From the NCBI GenBank assembly GCA_003116975.1, contig BGKB01000210.1, positions 1 through 64,000 of the forward strand: a DNA stretch of 64,000 nt, read 5' to 3'. This document shows, piece by piece, positions 50,344 to 59,232 of this stretch (positions are counted from its first letter, which is position 1; each line of letters starts with the position of its first letter). This DNA comes from Aurantiochytrium sp. KH105 (taxonomy: Eukaryota > Sar > Bigyra > Thraustochytrida > Thraustochytriidae). A program made the position numbers and the translations under genes. The notes under the pieces are model-generated. The model had not been told where the DNA came from and did not search any database. It saw only the letters and a program-made list of their open reading frames with translations.

Positions 50344-52899
50344 CTACATGGTGCCAAAGCCTTCGGCGTGATCTATGGCGAGTAAGAGCTTGCGCTCGAG
50401 GTCATCTTTGGTGGTGTACGCGGGCAGAATAAGGTAGTTAAAGCACGTGGAAGATGTCGGAAGCTGGTTGGCGTTGTTGTTCTTGGAAATAGTGAGCTGG
50501 AGCGAGCGCAAACCGCGGATGGGCACGCGATCTGAACCAGTAGTGAACTGGAGGAAACGCTTTTTTTGCTCCTCGGTGAACTCGCTCACGACCTCCCAAA
50601 ATAGAGAGATTGTTGGACTGTCCGCGTCATAGCCCTCGTAGCGGCACGAAGAGCGCAAATCTGCAAAGTCGAGCTTGTCGCTCGTATTGCCGCAGAGCAA
50701 AAGCTCCATCTCGGCCGGCTTGAACACCCGCAGAAGAGTATTTTCGCAGACGAGGTAGAAACCCTTGTTGAATGGCCGAAAAAGGTGTTCCACGGACCGG
50801 TTCAAGTGATAGTCAACATAGAGCTGCACGTATTCGGCACGGTTCTCGTTCGTGACGGCCTTGTTTGCGCCGTCTGGGACCAGATCCACGGTCTTGATTT
50901 CGCCAAATGCCTCGTACGAGACCTGAAAGTTGCGGCAAAAGGTTTGTTCGACATCGCCATCAAAGGCAAGCAAATCCTCAAGTCCTTTGGCAAGCTGAGG
51001 ACTCAAATCTTTCAGGTCATCGAGCGTTGGCGAAACGCCGAGAAGCTTCTTGTACATGGCGCTGGGGAACGTGAGATCCAAAATCACACCGTTGAAAATG
51101 GCAAGACCCAAGATAACACCCACCAACTCAAACTTGAGGCTTGGCTCAAATGTATTCGGATTGAACCAAAGCTTGCGGCTGTCCTCGTCCATGCTGAACA
51201 TACCAAAGTTGGGGTCCAGCAGCTGTCGGACCATGAGCAAGAAGAACTCCTTTTGCACACCGCCCTCATCCACCCCTTCCTCGCCCACGAATTCTACGCG
51301 AAGGGAGCGCTTGAACTCTTCTGGCCTGGAACGCGCGATGATGTCGAGGACATCGTCCACGAGATGGTCGCGGCGCACCCGAATTGCGAAGATTGGCAGC
51401 ATGGGGCGCATTCGAGCAATGCGCAAGGAATTTCCCTGCATAAATTGCTGTGCGCGCGCCTCAAGCTGCAAGAGCCGAGCCTTGCTACCAGGGTCGAGCA
51501 TGAATGCATTTTCGCAGAATGAAGTCTTGCGTCCATTCTGTGCGTGATTTGTCAGAGTGCCCTGTTGCTCATCGAAATGCTTCTTGAGCCACGTTCGCAG
51601 ATCGTCGCTCAGAAAATAGTCATCTTCCGTTGCAAGCTCATTCACGGCACTATTGTAAAACTCCGTGTAGTCCTCAATAAAGGGCGTCTCTGCTGCGTCA
51701 TTGGCGTCATGAAGCTCGCTCAGAAGCACAATGCCCTCCTCGAGGTAAGCATAGTCCACCTCGGCCCCGCTCTCCGAGCCCATAGTCGCTGCCAGTGTAA
51801 TGTACATTTGCGCCTGCATCACGAGACGCACGAGATACTCATCTGAGCACTTGTTGCGGAGGAACCACCGCAGGTGCTCCAGCGTCGCAGATGGGCCCTT
51901 GGTCAGTGCCTTGAGCAGATTAGATTCCGTTGTGAGCAAATCCGGGTCGTACTGAAAAGCCTCGTATTCTAAAGCCACCAGTGATGGAATGATACGTCTC
52001 TTATTGCTCCGCGTAAAAGGGTACGACAGCTGCGAGGCCAGCCCGCGCAGCGCCGTGCGGAGAGCATTGTCAACGAGCCCCTCCTCATCGTGGACAGCTG
52101 CCAGTGTTTCAAATACCTGCGCGGCCATGGCCAAGTCTGGCTCCTCGTCGCCTGTGCGAAAGGCAGCAACCAGGTGCAACGGGTCGCTAAAGACAGCGCC
52201 GACACGACGAATCAAAGGCCGCAGCGCATCGATGCTTGTGGCACTCTCTGACGCCCCACTTGCTTTCTCAACGAGCTCCGAAAGCTCGGCCAGCGTGAAA
52301 ACAGGCCCCGAGAGAGGCTCGTCAGCGGGCTCGGGAATAGCTTGCGTGGCCGTTGATGGTGGTGCATTTGAAGTTTCCGACGACAAAGATGTCTCCATTG
52401 GCGCGGAAGACGGTGCAGACGATACGTCCGCGGAAGGTGTTTTAGGTGCTGGTGGTGGGGACGAAGGCTGCTCGACCCCCTCGACCTCGGCATCTGCCAT
52501 GGGCACGTCATCATTCGTCTTTGCAAGGTCTTGTTCATTCTCGTTTCCAAACGTGCTTTCTTTCGCGTCCACGTTGTCCGTTTCAGTATTTTCTTCTTCT
52601 TTGTTGTCATCTTCCTCGTTGTTCTTGTTGCTGTCATCGTCATTTTCGTTGTCAGCCGCTTCCTCGGCCCCGGCGCTGCCCCGTTTCATATCCTCGAGCG
52701 CAAGAGCTGCAGCTTTCGTGCGATCGATGCCTTTGGCCACATAGCCGTCAAACGCGCGCTGGAATTGCAATCGTAAATCCTTGTGCCGCGCGTCATCGCC
52801 GGCCCGAGTTGTCGAGGCCGAGGCTGCAGACGCCGAGCCCGACGACGTCGAGGCCGAGGCCGAGGCCCCCGGCGACTTGTTCTCCTCGTCGACATCCAT
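50344..52899 (-). CDS. UBE3A/E6AP-type HECT ubiquitin ligase
   Basis: E3 ligase of 851 residues. The ATG at 52899 is the first in frame; the open frame further upstream begins without ATG. Residues ~1-250 are Ser/Ala then Asp/Glu/Asn-rich and disordered. A helical region (~250-490) contains the E6AP-type blocks YPFTRSNKRRIIPSLVALEYEAF-like and LFRFFNNKC-like sequence (HLRWFLRNKCSDEYL). The HECT domain starts near 500: FAIRVRRDHLVDDVLDII, EFVGEEGVDEGGVQKEFF, FWFNP-like LWFNPNTFE, LVGVILGLAIFNGVILDLTFP, and ends with LPTSSTCFNYLILPAY, catalytic C819. All blocks match UBE3A better than NEDD4 types. The N-terminal AZUL zinc finger of animal UBE3A is absent. No WW or C2 domain occurs. Confidence 0.92.
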   Translation of the reverse strand: MDVDEENKSPGASASASTSSGSASAASASTTRAGDDARHKDLRLQFQRAFDGYVAKGIDRTKAAALALEDMKRGSAGAEEAADNENDDDSNKNNEEDDNKEEENTETDNVDAKESTFGNENEQDLAKTNDDVPMADAEVEGVEQPSSPPPAPKTPSADVSSAPSSAPMETSLSSETSNAPPSTATQAIPEPADEPLSGPVFTLAELSELVEKASGASESATSIDALRPLIRRVGAVFSDPLHLVAAFRTGDEEPDLAMAAQVFETLAAVHDEEGLVDNALRTALRGLASQLSYPFTRSNKRRIIPSLVALEYEAFQYDPDLLTTESNLLKALTKGPSATLEHLRWFLRNKCSDEYLVRLVMQAQMYITLAATMGSESGAEVDYAYLEEGIVLLSELHDANDAAETPFIEDYTEFYNSAVNELATEDDYFLSDDLRTWLKKHFDEQQGTLTNHAQNGRKTSFCENAFMLDPGSKARLLQLEARAQQFMQGNSLRIARMRPMLPIFAIRVRRDHLVDDVLDIIARSRPEEFKRSLRVEFVGEEGVDEGGVQKEFFLLMVRQLLDPNFGMFSMDEDSRKLWFNPNTFEPSLKFELVGVILGLAIFNGVILDLTFPSAMYKKLLGVSPTLDDLKDLSPQLAKGLEDLLAFDGDVEQTFCRNFQVSYEAFGEIKTVDLVPDGANKAVTNENRAEYVQLYVDYHLNRSVEHLFRPFNKGFYLVCENTLLRVFKPAEMELLLCGNTSDKLDFADLRSSCRYEGYDADSPTISLFWEVVSEFTEEQKKRFLQFTTGSDRVPIRGLRSLQLTISKNNNANQLPTSSTCFNYLILPAYTTKDDLERKLLLAIDHAEGFGTM

Positions 52900-53321
52900 C
52901 CTCGCGCGACCCGCTCGAGACCCCGAAAAGGCGAGGAGCACAAGCGACCTGCCTGTGCGCGCCACGCGGTCGCGACCGCCGCCCTCTCGCTCCCTCGCTC
53001 GCTTGCTCGCTGCGCGCTTGCTCCCTCCCTGCGCAGCGGCGGCCTCTTCGATGTTTGTTCGTCTCCGTTTTCTCCGCGGAAAAACGGTGGCCCCGTTAAA
53101 GATACGGAGAAGCTCCTCGCTCTGTGCGTGCGCAAGCAGACCCGGATCGCCTGCGCGACGGACGCCTGCCGCCTCGCGCCCGCGACCCCGGCTCGGCTGC
53201 GAGCTGCGTTGCGCGGCTCTGCGCGGCTTCGGTGCTTTTCTCGTGCAAGGGTGGCGCGCGCAAGCTAGGTAGGCGCTGCGTACGTCGTACGTCACACGTC
53301 GTACGGATACTCTGCCGCACC
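52900..53321. other. Divergent spacer HECT / ankyrin
   Basis: 422 bases with both promoters. GC-rich; a palindromic-looking 'tacgtcgtacgtcacacgtc' block lies at 53281-53300, 20-40 bases before the ankyrin ATG. Confidence 0.5.
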
Positions 53322-54395
53322 ATGGAGGTCGTGGACCCCGTGGTGCGCGCCCTGCGCGAGTGTGGCGTGGACGTGGACGACGAGCGGCAGCGGCGCCAAC
53401 TCACACCCGTGCATCGCGCCATTGTGCTGGACCAGATCGACCTTCTCGGCGAGTTCCGCGACAACATTGACGCCAGGGACGCCTTTGGGTACACGCCACT
53501 GCACCTCGCTGTGATATGCGCAAGCCTCGAGGGCGTGCGCGACCTCCTCGCATTGGGCGCCGACCCAAACATTCAAGACAAAACATTGGATGGCTATACT
53601 CCGCTCCACATCGCCTGCAAAGAGGGAAACTACTCGATGGCGGATGCTCTCCTCAGCGCACACGTCGACATTGACCTCCCCTCGCGCAGGCACGGAACGG
53701 CCTTGCACCTTGCGACCCGATCTGGCAACGCCATACTTGTTGCCTCGCTTGTCAAGCTCGTCGTAGCTAACATCAATGCCAAGGACGCCAACGGCCGCCG
53801 ACCTCTGCATCTTGTGGCCCTCGAGCCAGCATCGTTTGTAGAAGTTAGCCCTGATCGGCAACCCGGTCGCCAGCCGCGCTCGCTCTTACCAGAGCTTTTG
53901 AGCGGCAAGACCAAACCAGAGATTGACGTGCGCGACAACGAAGGGTGCACGCCTCTCCACTACGCCGCCATGACGGGCAATTCCATGGTTCTCGCCAAGC
54001 TTATTCAACTCAAGGCTGATGTCAATGCACGCGACGCCCAGGAGCGCACGCCACTTCATTATGCCGTTTGCGGTGACACTGTGGCCGTAGATTCCGGGGC
54101 AGCTTCGTGCGTGCAGCTGCTTCTTCAAGCCAACGCCACCATGGACGCTCGAGATGCCTTGGGGCAAACGCCTCAAGATGTTTTGCAAATTATTCTCGAG
54201 TCGCGACGCTGGCGCAAGAGCGAGGAAACGGTCTTGAAAGTGGCCAAAAGTCGCCTCAAGAAAGCGCACGAGTTGCAGATGGAGTCCGCCCGTGCTGAGC
54301 TTGCTGCGCAGCAAGTTGCGGACCAGCTCTTGCAGGAAGAGAATCTGCTTGGCGCAAATCGAGGCTCTCGCAAATCATCTGCGCGGCGCAAGTAA
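53322..54395 (+). CDS. Ankyrin-repeat protein
   Basis: Protein of 357 residues. The ATG at 53322 (accATGG) is chosen over the upstream open frame, which is Arg/Ala-rich without ATG. Six to seven ankyrin repeats span residues ~25-300, with hallmarks GYTPLHLAVICASLEGVRDLL, GYTPLHIACKEGNYSMADAL, GTALHLATRSGNAILVASL, GRRPLHLVAL, GCTPLHYAAMTGNSMVLAKL and RTPLHYAVCGD. The repeat after GRRPLHLVAL carries a ~35-residue Pro/Arg-rich insertion. The C-terminal ~60 residues are a charged helix, probably coiled coil, ending in a basic tail. A protein-interaction scaffold is the likely role; the partner is unknown. Confidence 0.88.
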   Translation: MEVVDPVVRALRECGVDVDDERQRRQLTPVHRAIVLDQIDLLGEFRDNIDARDAFGYTPLHLAVICASLEGVRDLLALGADPNIQDKTLDGYTPLHIACKEGNYSMADALLSAHVDIDLPSRRHGTALHLATRSGNAILVASLVKLVVANINAKDANGRRPLHLVALEPASFVEVSPDRQPGRQPRSLLPELLSGKTKPEIDVRDNEGCTPLHYAAMTGNSMVLAKLIQLKADVNARDAQERTPLHYAVCGDTVAVDSGAASCVQLLLQANATMDARDALGQTPQDVLQIILESRRWRKSEETVLKVAKSRLKKAHELQMESARAELAAQQVADQLLQEENLLGANRGSRKSSARRK

Positions 54396-54739
54396 ACTGT
54401 GTAAAAAATCAAGAACAAGACCTGGTTTCGTTTTACAGATTCTTTGGTCGTCAACCAAGATGACCATTTAGACCTCAGCTCAGAGTGTTCTGAGAAAGAC
54501 TCTTTCCAAATTCGTATCCACAGTGTGTCAAAAGCACAATAATCAGAGTGTTTTAATTTTAAAAAACAGACATTCTGTTCGAGTGAAGATGCAGTGGTCA
54601 CCACCGCAGAAGGGGCAAAGTATTTGGTTGCAGCAACAGCAGCAAAAGCAACAGAAACAGCATCACCACCACCACCATCACCTCCAGCATTCGCGTCAAG
54701 CAAAAAAACTGCAATTATTGTAAAAGAATTTCAAAATGA
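54396..54739. other. Convergent 3' flanks ankyrin / Maf
   Basis: 344 bases with CAGCAA- and CACCAC-type triplet runs near 54630-54685. No gene is seen. Confidence 0.55.
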
Positions 54740-55459
54740 TCATGACTCGTCTGTCTGCATTGATTGGCGCAGGAGATCTTGCGTCAACCGTACGGGCATT
54801 CCCTGAACGCTCTCCATTTCACCACGGCGCACCCCAAGGTACGGCTCGAGCAGTGGATCTTCAGCGACAAAAGAGCCTGCGCAGTACATGATATCCCCTT
54901 TGGCAATGAGGGCGTCGGCAATGTCATCGGGAACAGGTTTGAAGGCCTGCGTCGCAACGTCAACGCCATTGACCCGCTTCCTCGTCGCCAGATTAGTAAC
55001 CACAAGTCCCGTCGTGCACTCAGCTGGCTTGTCCTCAGCTCCGTAGCTTTGAAGATGACTCTTGGCTTCGGCAGCATCAACGGGCTTTTCGCGAACCGTG
55101 CCATCAAAGACAATCACTTGGTCTGCGCAAATGACAACATCGGGCCGCGCAGCCTCCGCAGGTCTTGCGTCCAGAATCTCGAGCAGCCGATCCGTCTTGG
55201 CCTGAGCGATGGCAGTCACCAGCTCGTGCGGGTCGTCTCTTCGGATCGCCTTCTCGTCGATATCAGGCGCAACCTGTTCTGGAAAAAGCTCAAAGCCCTC
55301 GGGCAGCACGCCCGCCACGAGCTTGGCGCGCCACTTCGACGAGGACCCCAGCATCACCTTGACGGTCTTCGTCGTCGTCGTCGTCATTTCGCTGGCCGTG
55401 TCAGGCGCCGCGGCCGCCGGCGCTGCCTCTGCGTTCCCCTCCGCCTGCGTCGCGCTCAT
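54740..55459 (-). CDS. Maf-family nucleotide pyrophosphatase
   Basis: Protein of 239 residues from the ATG at 55459; the longer frame begins without ATG. Maf proteins hydrolyse dTTP, UTP and modified nucleotides to monophosphates and are thought to clean the nucleotide pool. Residues ~1-33 are Ala/Thr-rich. Then the family blocks KVMLGSSSKWRAKLV (phosphate-binding loop), PDVVICADQVIVFDG with the catalytic aspartate, REKPVDAAEAKSHLQSY, CTTGLVVTNLAT and a final GEMESVQGMPVRLTQDLL. The CADQV form with REKP is like plant and protist Maf. Promoter shared with ThrRS contains a long CTTT array. Length is close to the usual 190-230. Confidence 0.88.
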   Translation of the reverse strand: MSATQAEGNAEAAPAAAAPDTASEMTTTTTKTVKVMLGSSSKWRAKLVAGVLPEGFELFPEQVAPDIDEKAIRRDDPHELVTAIAQAKTDRLLEILDARPAEAARPDVVICADQVIVFDGTVREKPVDAAEAKSHLQSYGAEDKPAECTTGLVVTNLATRKRVNGVDVATQAFKPVPDDIADALIAKGDIMYCAGSFVAEDPLLEPYLGVRRGEMESVQGMPVRLTQDLLRQSMQTDES

Positions 55460-55619
55460 CTCTCCTGTCGCGCTCTCGCGCAAAGTTCTGGCATCGGTGC
55501 CTCGGCGCCGCCACGGCCAGCCCGATCGCCAAGAGCGAAGTAGTACACGACAAAGCAAGCAACAGCGCCGAAACGGCGCGCACCGTTCCTCACCGTATTC
55601 GTAACGCTGCCTGGTTTCT

Positions 55620-55753
<134 letters not shown>

Positions 55754-55917
55754 GCCAATGACAGCTGCAGACAGTGTGTGGCTGGCTGGCTGGCTGGCTG
55801 GCGGCCGTTCGTTCCGCGCAAGTGCGGCGCCGGCCGCGGCAAGTGCAGAATGGGGCCAAAGTCCACTTGCGGGGCGCCGCGGCGGGTGAAATCAAATCGC
55901 AAAGTGGCATGCGCGGT

Positions 55918-56015
55918 TGATTGATCGATTGATTGATTGAGCGATTGATTGATCGAGCGATTGATTGAGCGATTGATCGATTGAGCGATTGATTGATTGA
56001 GCGATTGATTGATCG
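55918..56015. repeat. GATT/GAGC/GATC tetranucleotide array
   Basis: About 24 four-base units, most GATT, mixed with GAGC and GATC, all in the same four-base register. Confidence 0.9.
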
Positions 56016-56183
56016 AGCAACATAAAGATCAATCCACCCATCTGGCTCGGCGGCTCGCCAGTCAGGCAACCGAGCGAGCGACCGCGCTGCGCTGCGCAGC
56101 TCGCGGACGCGAGGCCCCGGAGGGAGACGCGCGGCGAAGGAGAGGCCCGAGGCAGGGGAAAAGGCGAAGATAGGATAAGCAAG

Positions 56184-58670
56184 ATGGCGGGCGAAGGGCT
56201 CGAGGCCGAGGTGGAGCAGCTGCGCGCCCGCGTGGCGGAGCTCGAGCTCCAGCTCGAGGCCAAGAACGAGGAGAATGTGAACGTCAGCGGCGAGAAGGAC
56301 CAGGAGGCTGCGCAGAAACAGCGCACCGAACACGCGCGTATGACCAAGAGCGCCGGCGCGGAAATCGGCGCAGACGAGGGCCGCCTCGGCGGCGAGTTCG
56401 CCTTTTCGGAAAACCCCGAGTTCATCGCTGCCCGCCAGGCCAAGTACGAGGAGCTCAAGGCGCGCAAGGATGAAGAGTACAAGGCGATGCCCCGCGAAGC
56501 CATCAAGGTGACTCTTCCCGACGGCGCCGTGGTCGACGGCACCTCGTACGAGACCTCGCCTATGGACATTGCCAATGGCATCAGTGTGGGTCTCGCCCAG
56601 TCGTGCGTCGTGGCCAAGGTCTTTTACACGCGCCGCGTCGGTGACACGGTCGTCATTGCCGACAGCAGTGGCTTCGAGGAAGACGAAGAGGGCGAAGCTG
56701 AAGTAAATAAGGGCGAGCTCTGGGACATGGAGCGCCCCCTCGAAGGCGACTGCAAGCTCGAACTGCTCAAGTTCGGCGAGCGCGAGGCGAACATGGTCTT
56801 TTGGCACTCTTCCGCCCACATTCTCGGAGAGTGCATCGAATGCGAGCTTGGCTCGCACCTCACGGTTGGCCCGCCCGTTGACCCTGGCTTCTACTACGAT
56901 ACCTACGTGGGCAGCGAGGGCATCACCGAGGACAAGAAGAAGAAGCTCGAGGCCAAGGCAAAGAAGATTATCAAGGAGAAGCAAAAGTTCGAGCGCATCG
57001 TCCTTACCAAGGACGAGGCCCTCGAGCTCTTTGCCGAGAACCCCTTCAAGCTGTCCATCATCCGCAACAAGGTCAAGGATGGCAGCCTCACCACGGCGTA
57101 CCGCTGCGGACCCCTCATCGATCTGTGCATGGGCCCCCACATCCCGCACACGGGCAAGGTCAAGGCCTTTGAGGTGACGCAGGCCACCACCGCCTTTTGG
57201 CTCGGTTCTGTCGACAATGATGCTCTTCAGCGCGTCTACGGTATTTCCTTCCCGGACAAGAAGCTTTTGGCCGAGCACAAGGAGTTCATGAAACAGGCTG
57301 CCGAGAACGATCACCGCCGCAAGGGTGTCGAGCAAGACCTCTTCTTCTTCCACGACTTTAGTCCTGGCAGTGCCTTCTTCAAGCCGCATGGCGCACGCAT
57401 TTACACGACCCTTCTCGCCTTTATGCGCGAGGAGTACATCAAGCGCGGATACACCGAGGTTGTGACACCCAACATTTACAATGCCAAGCTGTGGAAGGTC
57501 TCAGGTCACTGGGACCACTACAAGGACGACATGTTCACCTTTCAGGACGGCGACAAGGAAATGTTTGGCCTCAAGCCGATGAACTGCCCCGGCCACTGCC
57601 TCATGTTCGCTGACTCGAAGCACTCGTTCCGCGAGCTCCCACTCCGTCTGGCCGACTTTGGCGTCTTGCATCGCAACGAGGCCAGCGGCGCGCTTTCCGG
57701 CCTCACCCGCGTGCGCCGCTTCCAGCAGGATGATGGCCACATCTTTTGCGCCGCCTCGCAGCTCGAAGACGAGCTTCTCGGCGCGCTCAACTTCATGAAG
57801 CACGTCTACGAGACCTTTGGCATGACCTACAAGCTCGAGCGCTCCACGCGGCCGAAAAAGGCCGTCGGTCTCGAGGAGGCTGAGGGCGTCGCGCTTTGGG
57901 ACACTGCCGAGGCCGCCCTGTCCACCGTACTTGACAAATTCGCGGGCCCTGGCAACTGGCGTGACAACCCGGGCGATGGTGCCTTTTACGGCCCGAAGAT
58001 TGACATCAAGGTCATGGATAGCATGCGCCGCGTGCACCAGTGTGCCACCGTGCAGCTCGACTTCCAGCTCCCCAAGCGCTTCAACCTTTCGTTCCAGACC
58101 TCCGAGGGAAGCTACGAGCGTCCGGTCATGATTCACCGCGCCATGCTCGGCTCGCTCGAGCGCATGATCGCTGTGCTTACGGAGCACTTTAAGGGCAAGT
58201 GGCCCTTTTGGCTCTCGCCCCGTCAGGCCATTGTCATCCCAATTCACCCGGACCACAACGAGTACTGCGATGGCATTCGCGACCGTCTCCGCGCAGCCGG
58301 CTTCTTTTGCGATGCCGACACTTCCAAGGGCAAGACGCTCAACAAGAAGATTCTCTTGGCCCAGCACGCACAGTATAACTTTATGCTCGTTGTTGGACCC
58401 ACGGAGAAGGAATGCGACTCAGTGAACATCCGCACGCGTCTTGACCGCAAGATGGGCGTCAAGACTGTCGACGAAGTTGTTCAGCTCTTTACCAAGTGGA
58501 AGGAGGAGCGCACTCTGGTGACTGAGCCCGAGCCCACGGCTGAGGAGCTCGAGCGTGCTGCTGCTCTTGCAGCCAAGGGCAAGTCGCGTAACACCAAGCA
58601 GCCCAAGAAGAAGAACGCCGAAGCCAAGGACGCCGCCGCACCGGCACCAGAACCTCCTGCGGATGCTTAA
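56184..58670 (+). CDS. Threonyl-tRNA synthetase
   Basis: Class II synthetase of 828 residues; attaches threonine to tRNA-Thr. The start has a strong context (aagATGGC). A Leu/Glu-rich helix (residues 6-30) and a Gln/Glu linker come first, then the TGS domain (~106-170, AIKVTLPDGAVVDGTSY), the second additional domain with the HxxxH editing motif HSSAH near 208, the catalytic core with C468 in MNCPGHC, motif 2 (RVRRFQQDDGH, ~510) and motif 3 (IHRAMLGSLERM, ~649), and an anticodon-binding domain (~675-790, WLSPRQAIVIPI, ADTSKGKTLNKKI). The C-terminal ~40 residues are Lys/Ala-rich. No cleavable targeting peptide is visible, so it is probably cytosolic. Confidence 0.95.
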   Translation: MAGEGLEAEVEQLRARVAELELQLEAKNEENVNVSGEKDQEAAQKQRTEHARMTKSAGAEIGADEGRLGGEFAFSENPEFIAARQAKYEELKARKDEEYKAMPREAIKVTLPDGAVVDGTSYETSPMDIANGISVGLAQSCVVAKVFYTRRVGDTVVIADSSGFEEDEEGEAEVNKGELWDMERPLEGDCKLELLKFGEREANMVFWHSSAHILGECIECELGSHLTVGPPVDPGFYYDTYVGSEGITEDKKKKLEAKAKKIIKEKQKFERIVLTKDEALELFAENPFKLSIIRNKVKDGSLTTAYRCGPLIDLCMGPHIPHTGKVKAFEVTQATTAFWLGSVDNDALQRVYGISFPDKKLLAEHKEFMKQAAENDHRRKGVEQDLFFFHDFSPGSAFFKPHGARIYTTLLAFMREEYIKRGYTEVVTPNIYNAKLWKVSGHWDHYKDDMFTFQDGDKEMFGLKPMNCPGHCLMFADSKHSFRELPLRLADFGVLHRNEASGALSGLTRVRRFQQDDGHIFCAASQLEDELLGALNFMKHVYETFGMTYKLERSTRPKKAVGLEEAEGVALWDTAEAALSTVLDKFAGPGNWRDNPGDGAFYGPKIDIKVMDSMRRVHQCATVQLDFQLPKRFNLSFQTSEGSYERPVMIHRAMLGSLERMIAVLTEHFKGKWPFWLSPRQAIVIPIHPDHNEYCDGIRDRLRAAGFFCDADTSKGKTLNKKILLAQHAQYNFMLVVGPTEKECDSVNIRTRLDRKMGVKTVDEVVQLFTKWKEERTLVTEPEPTAEELERAAALAAKGKSRNTKQPKKKNAEAKDAAAPAPEPPADA

Positions 58671-59232
58671 CTAAAATTAAGATTGAAGATTCTTTTTCTG
58701 ATGTTTTTGTTTTTGAAAAACAACGAATGGCACGACATTCATCCGCCTTCGCTGCTATTTCATATTCTTGGGGTGTGTGTGTGTGTTGGGGGGTGGAGGC
58801 TGAAGAGCGGGCGAGAACGAGATCGTCTCCTTTGTGCGGACGCGCCGCGCATAGAGCTATAGGTGCGATGATGTGTGCTTCAAATCGATTCACGCTCTGT
58901 AATTCTTTCGCTTTGGCTGACGGCTGGTGTCACTCTGCGCAATAAAAGATTTCCCTTACATCTCATTCTCCATTCTCGTATCTCGATCGTTTATTATTAT
59001 TCGCAGAGGACGCAAAAAAAGATTTCCCTTGCATCTCATTCTTCTTTCTCGAATCTCGATCGTTGAATATTTTTCGCAAAAGACGCATCTCCCGTCCTCG
59101 TCCCCCCCCCCCCCCCCCCAAAAAAAAAGAAGTAAATGGAAGCAAAGGTTGAGTGAAAGGTGAATATGAAGTACTAACTTGGCACGCAAACAAGCTTGCT
59201 TGCTCCATTTGTTTTAGAAACGATATCAATTT
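58671..59232. other. Convergent 3' flanks ThrRS / METTL13
   Basis: 562 bases including the 73-bp tandem repeat and a C16/A10 homopolymer junction at about 59103-59128. No gene is seen. Confidence 0.6.
58944..59087. repeat. 73-bp tandem repeat, two copies
   Basis: Both copies contain 'aaaagatttccctt.catctc' then 'ctcgatcgtt' and a T-rich block ending 'cgca.a.gacgca'. Copies start at 58944 and about 59017. Confidence 0.88.
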
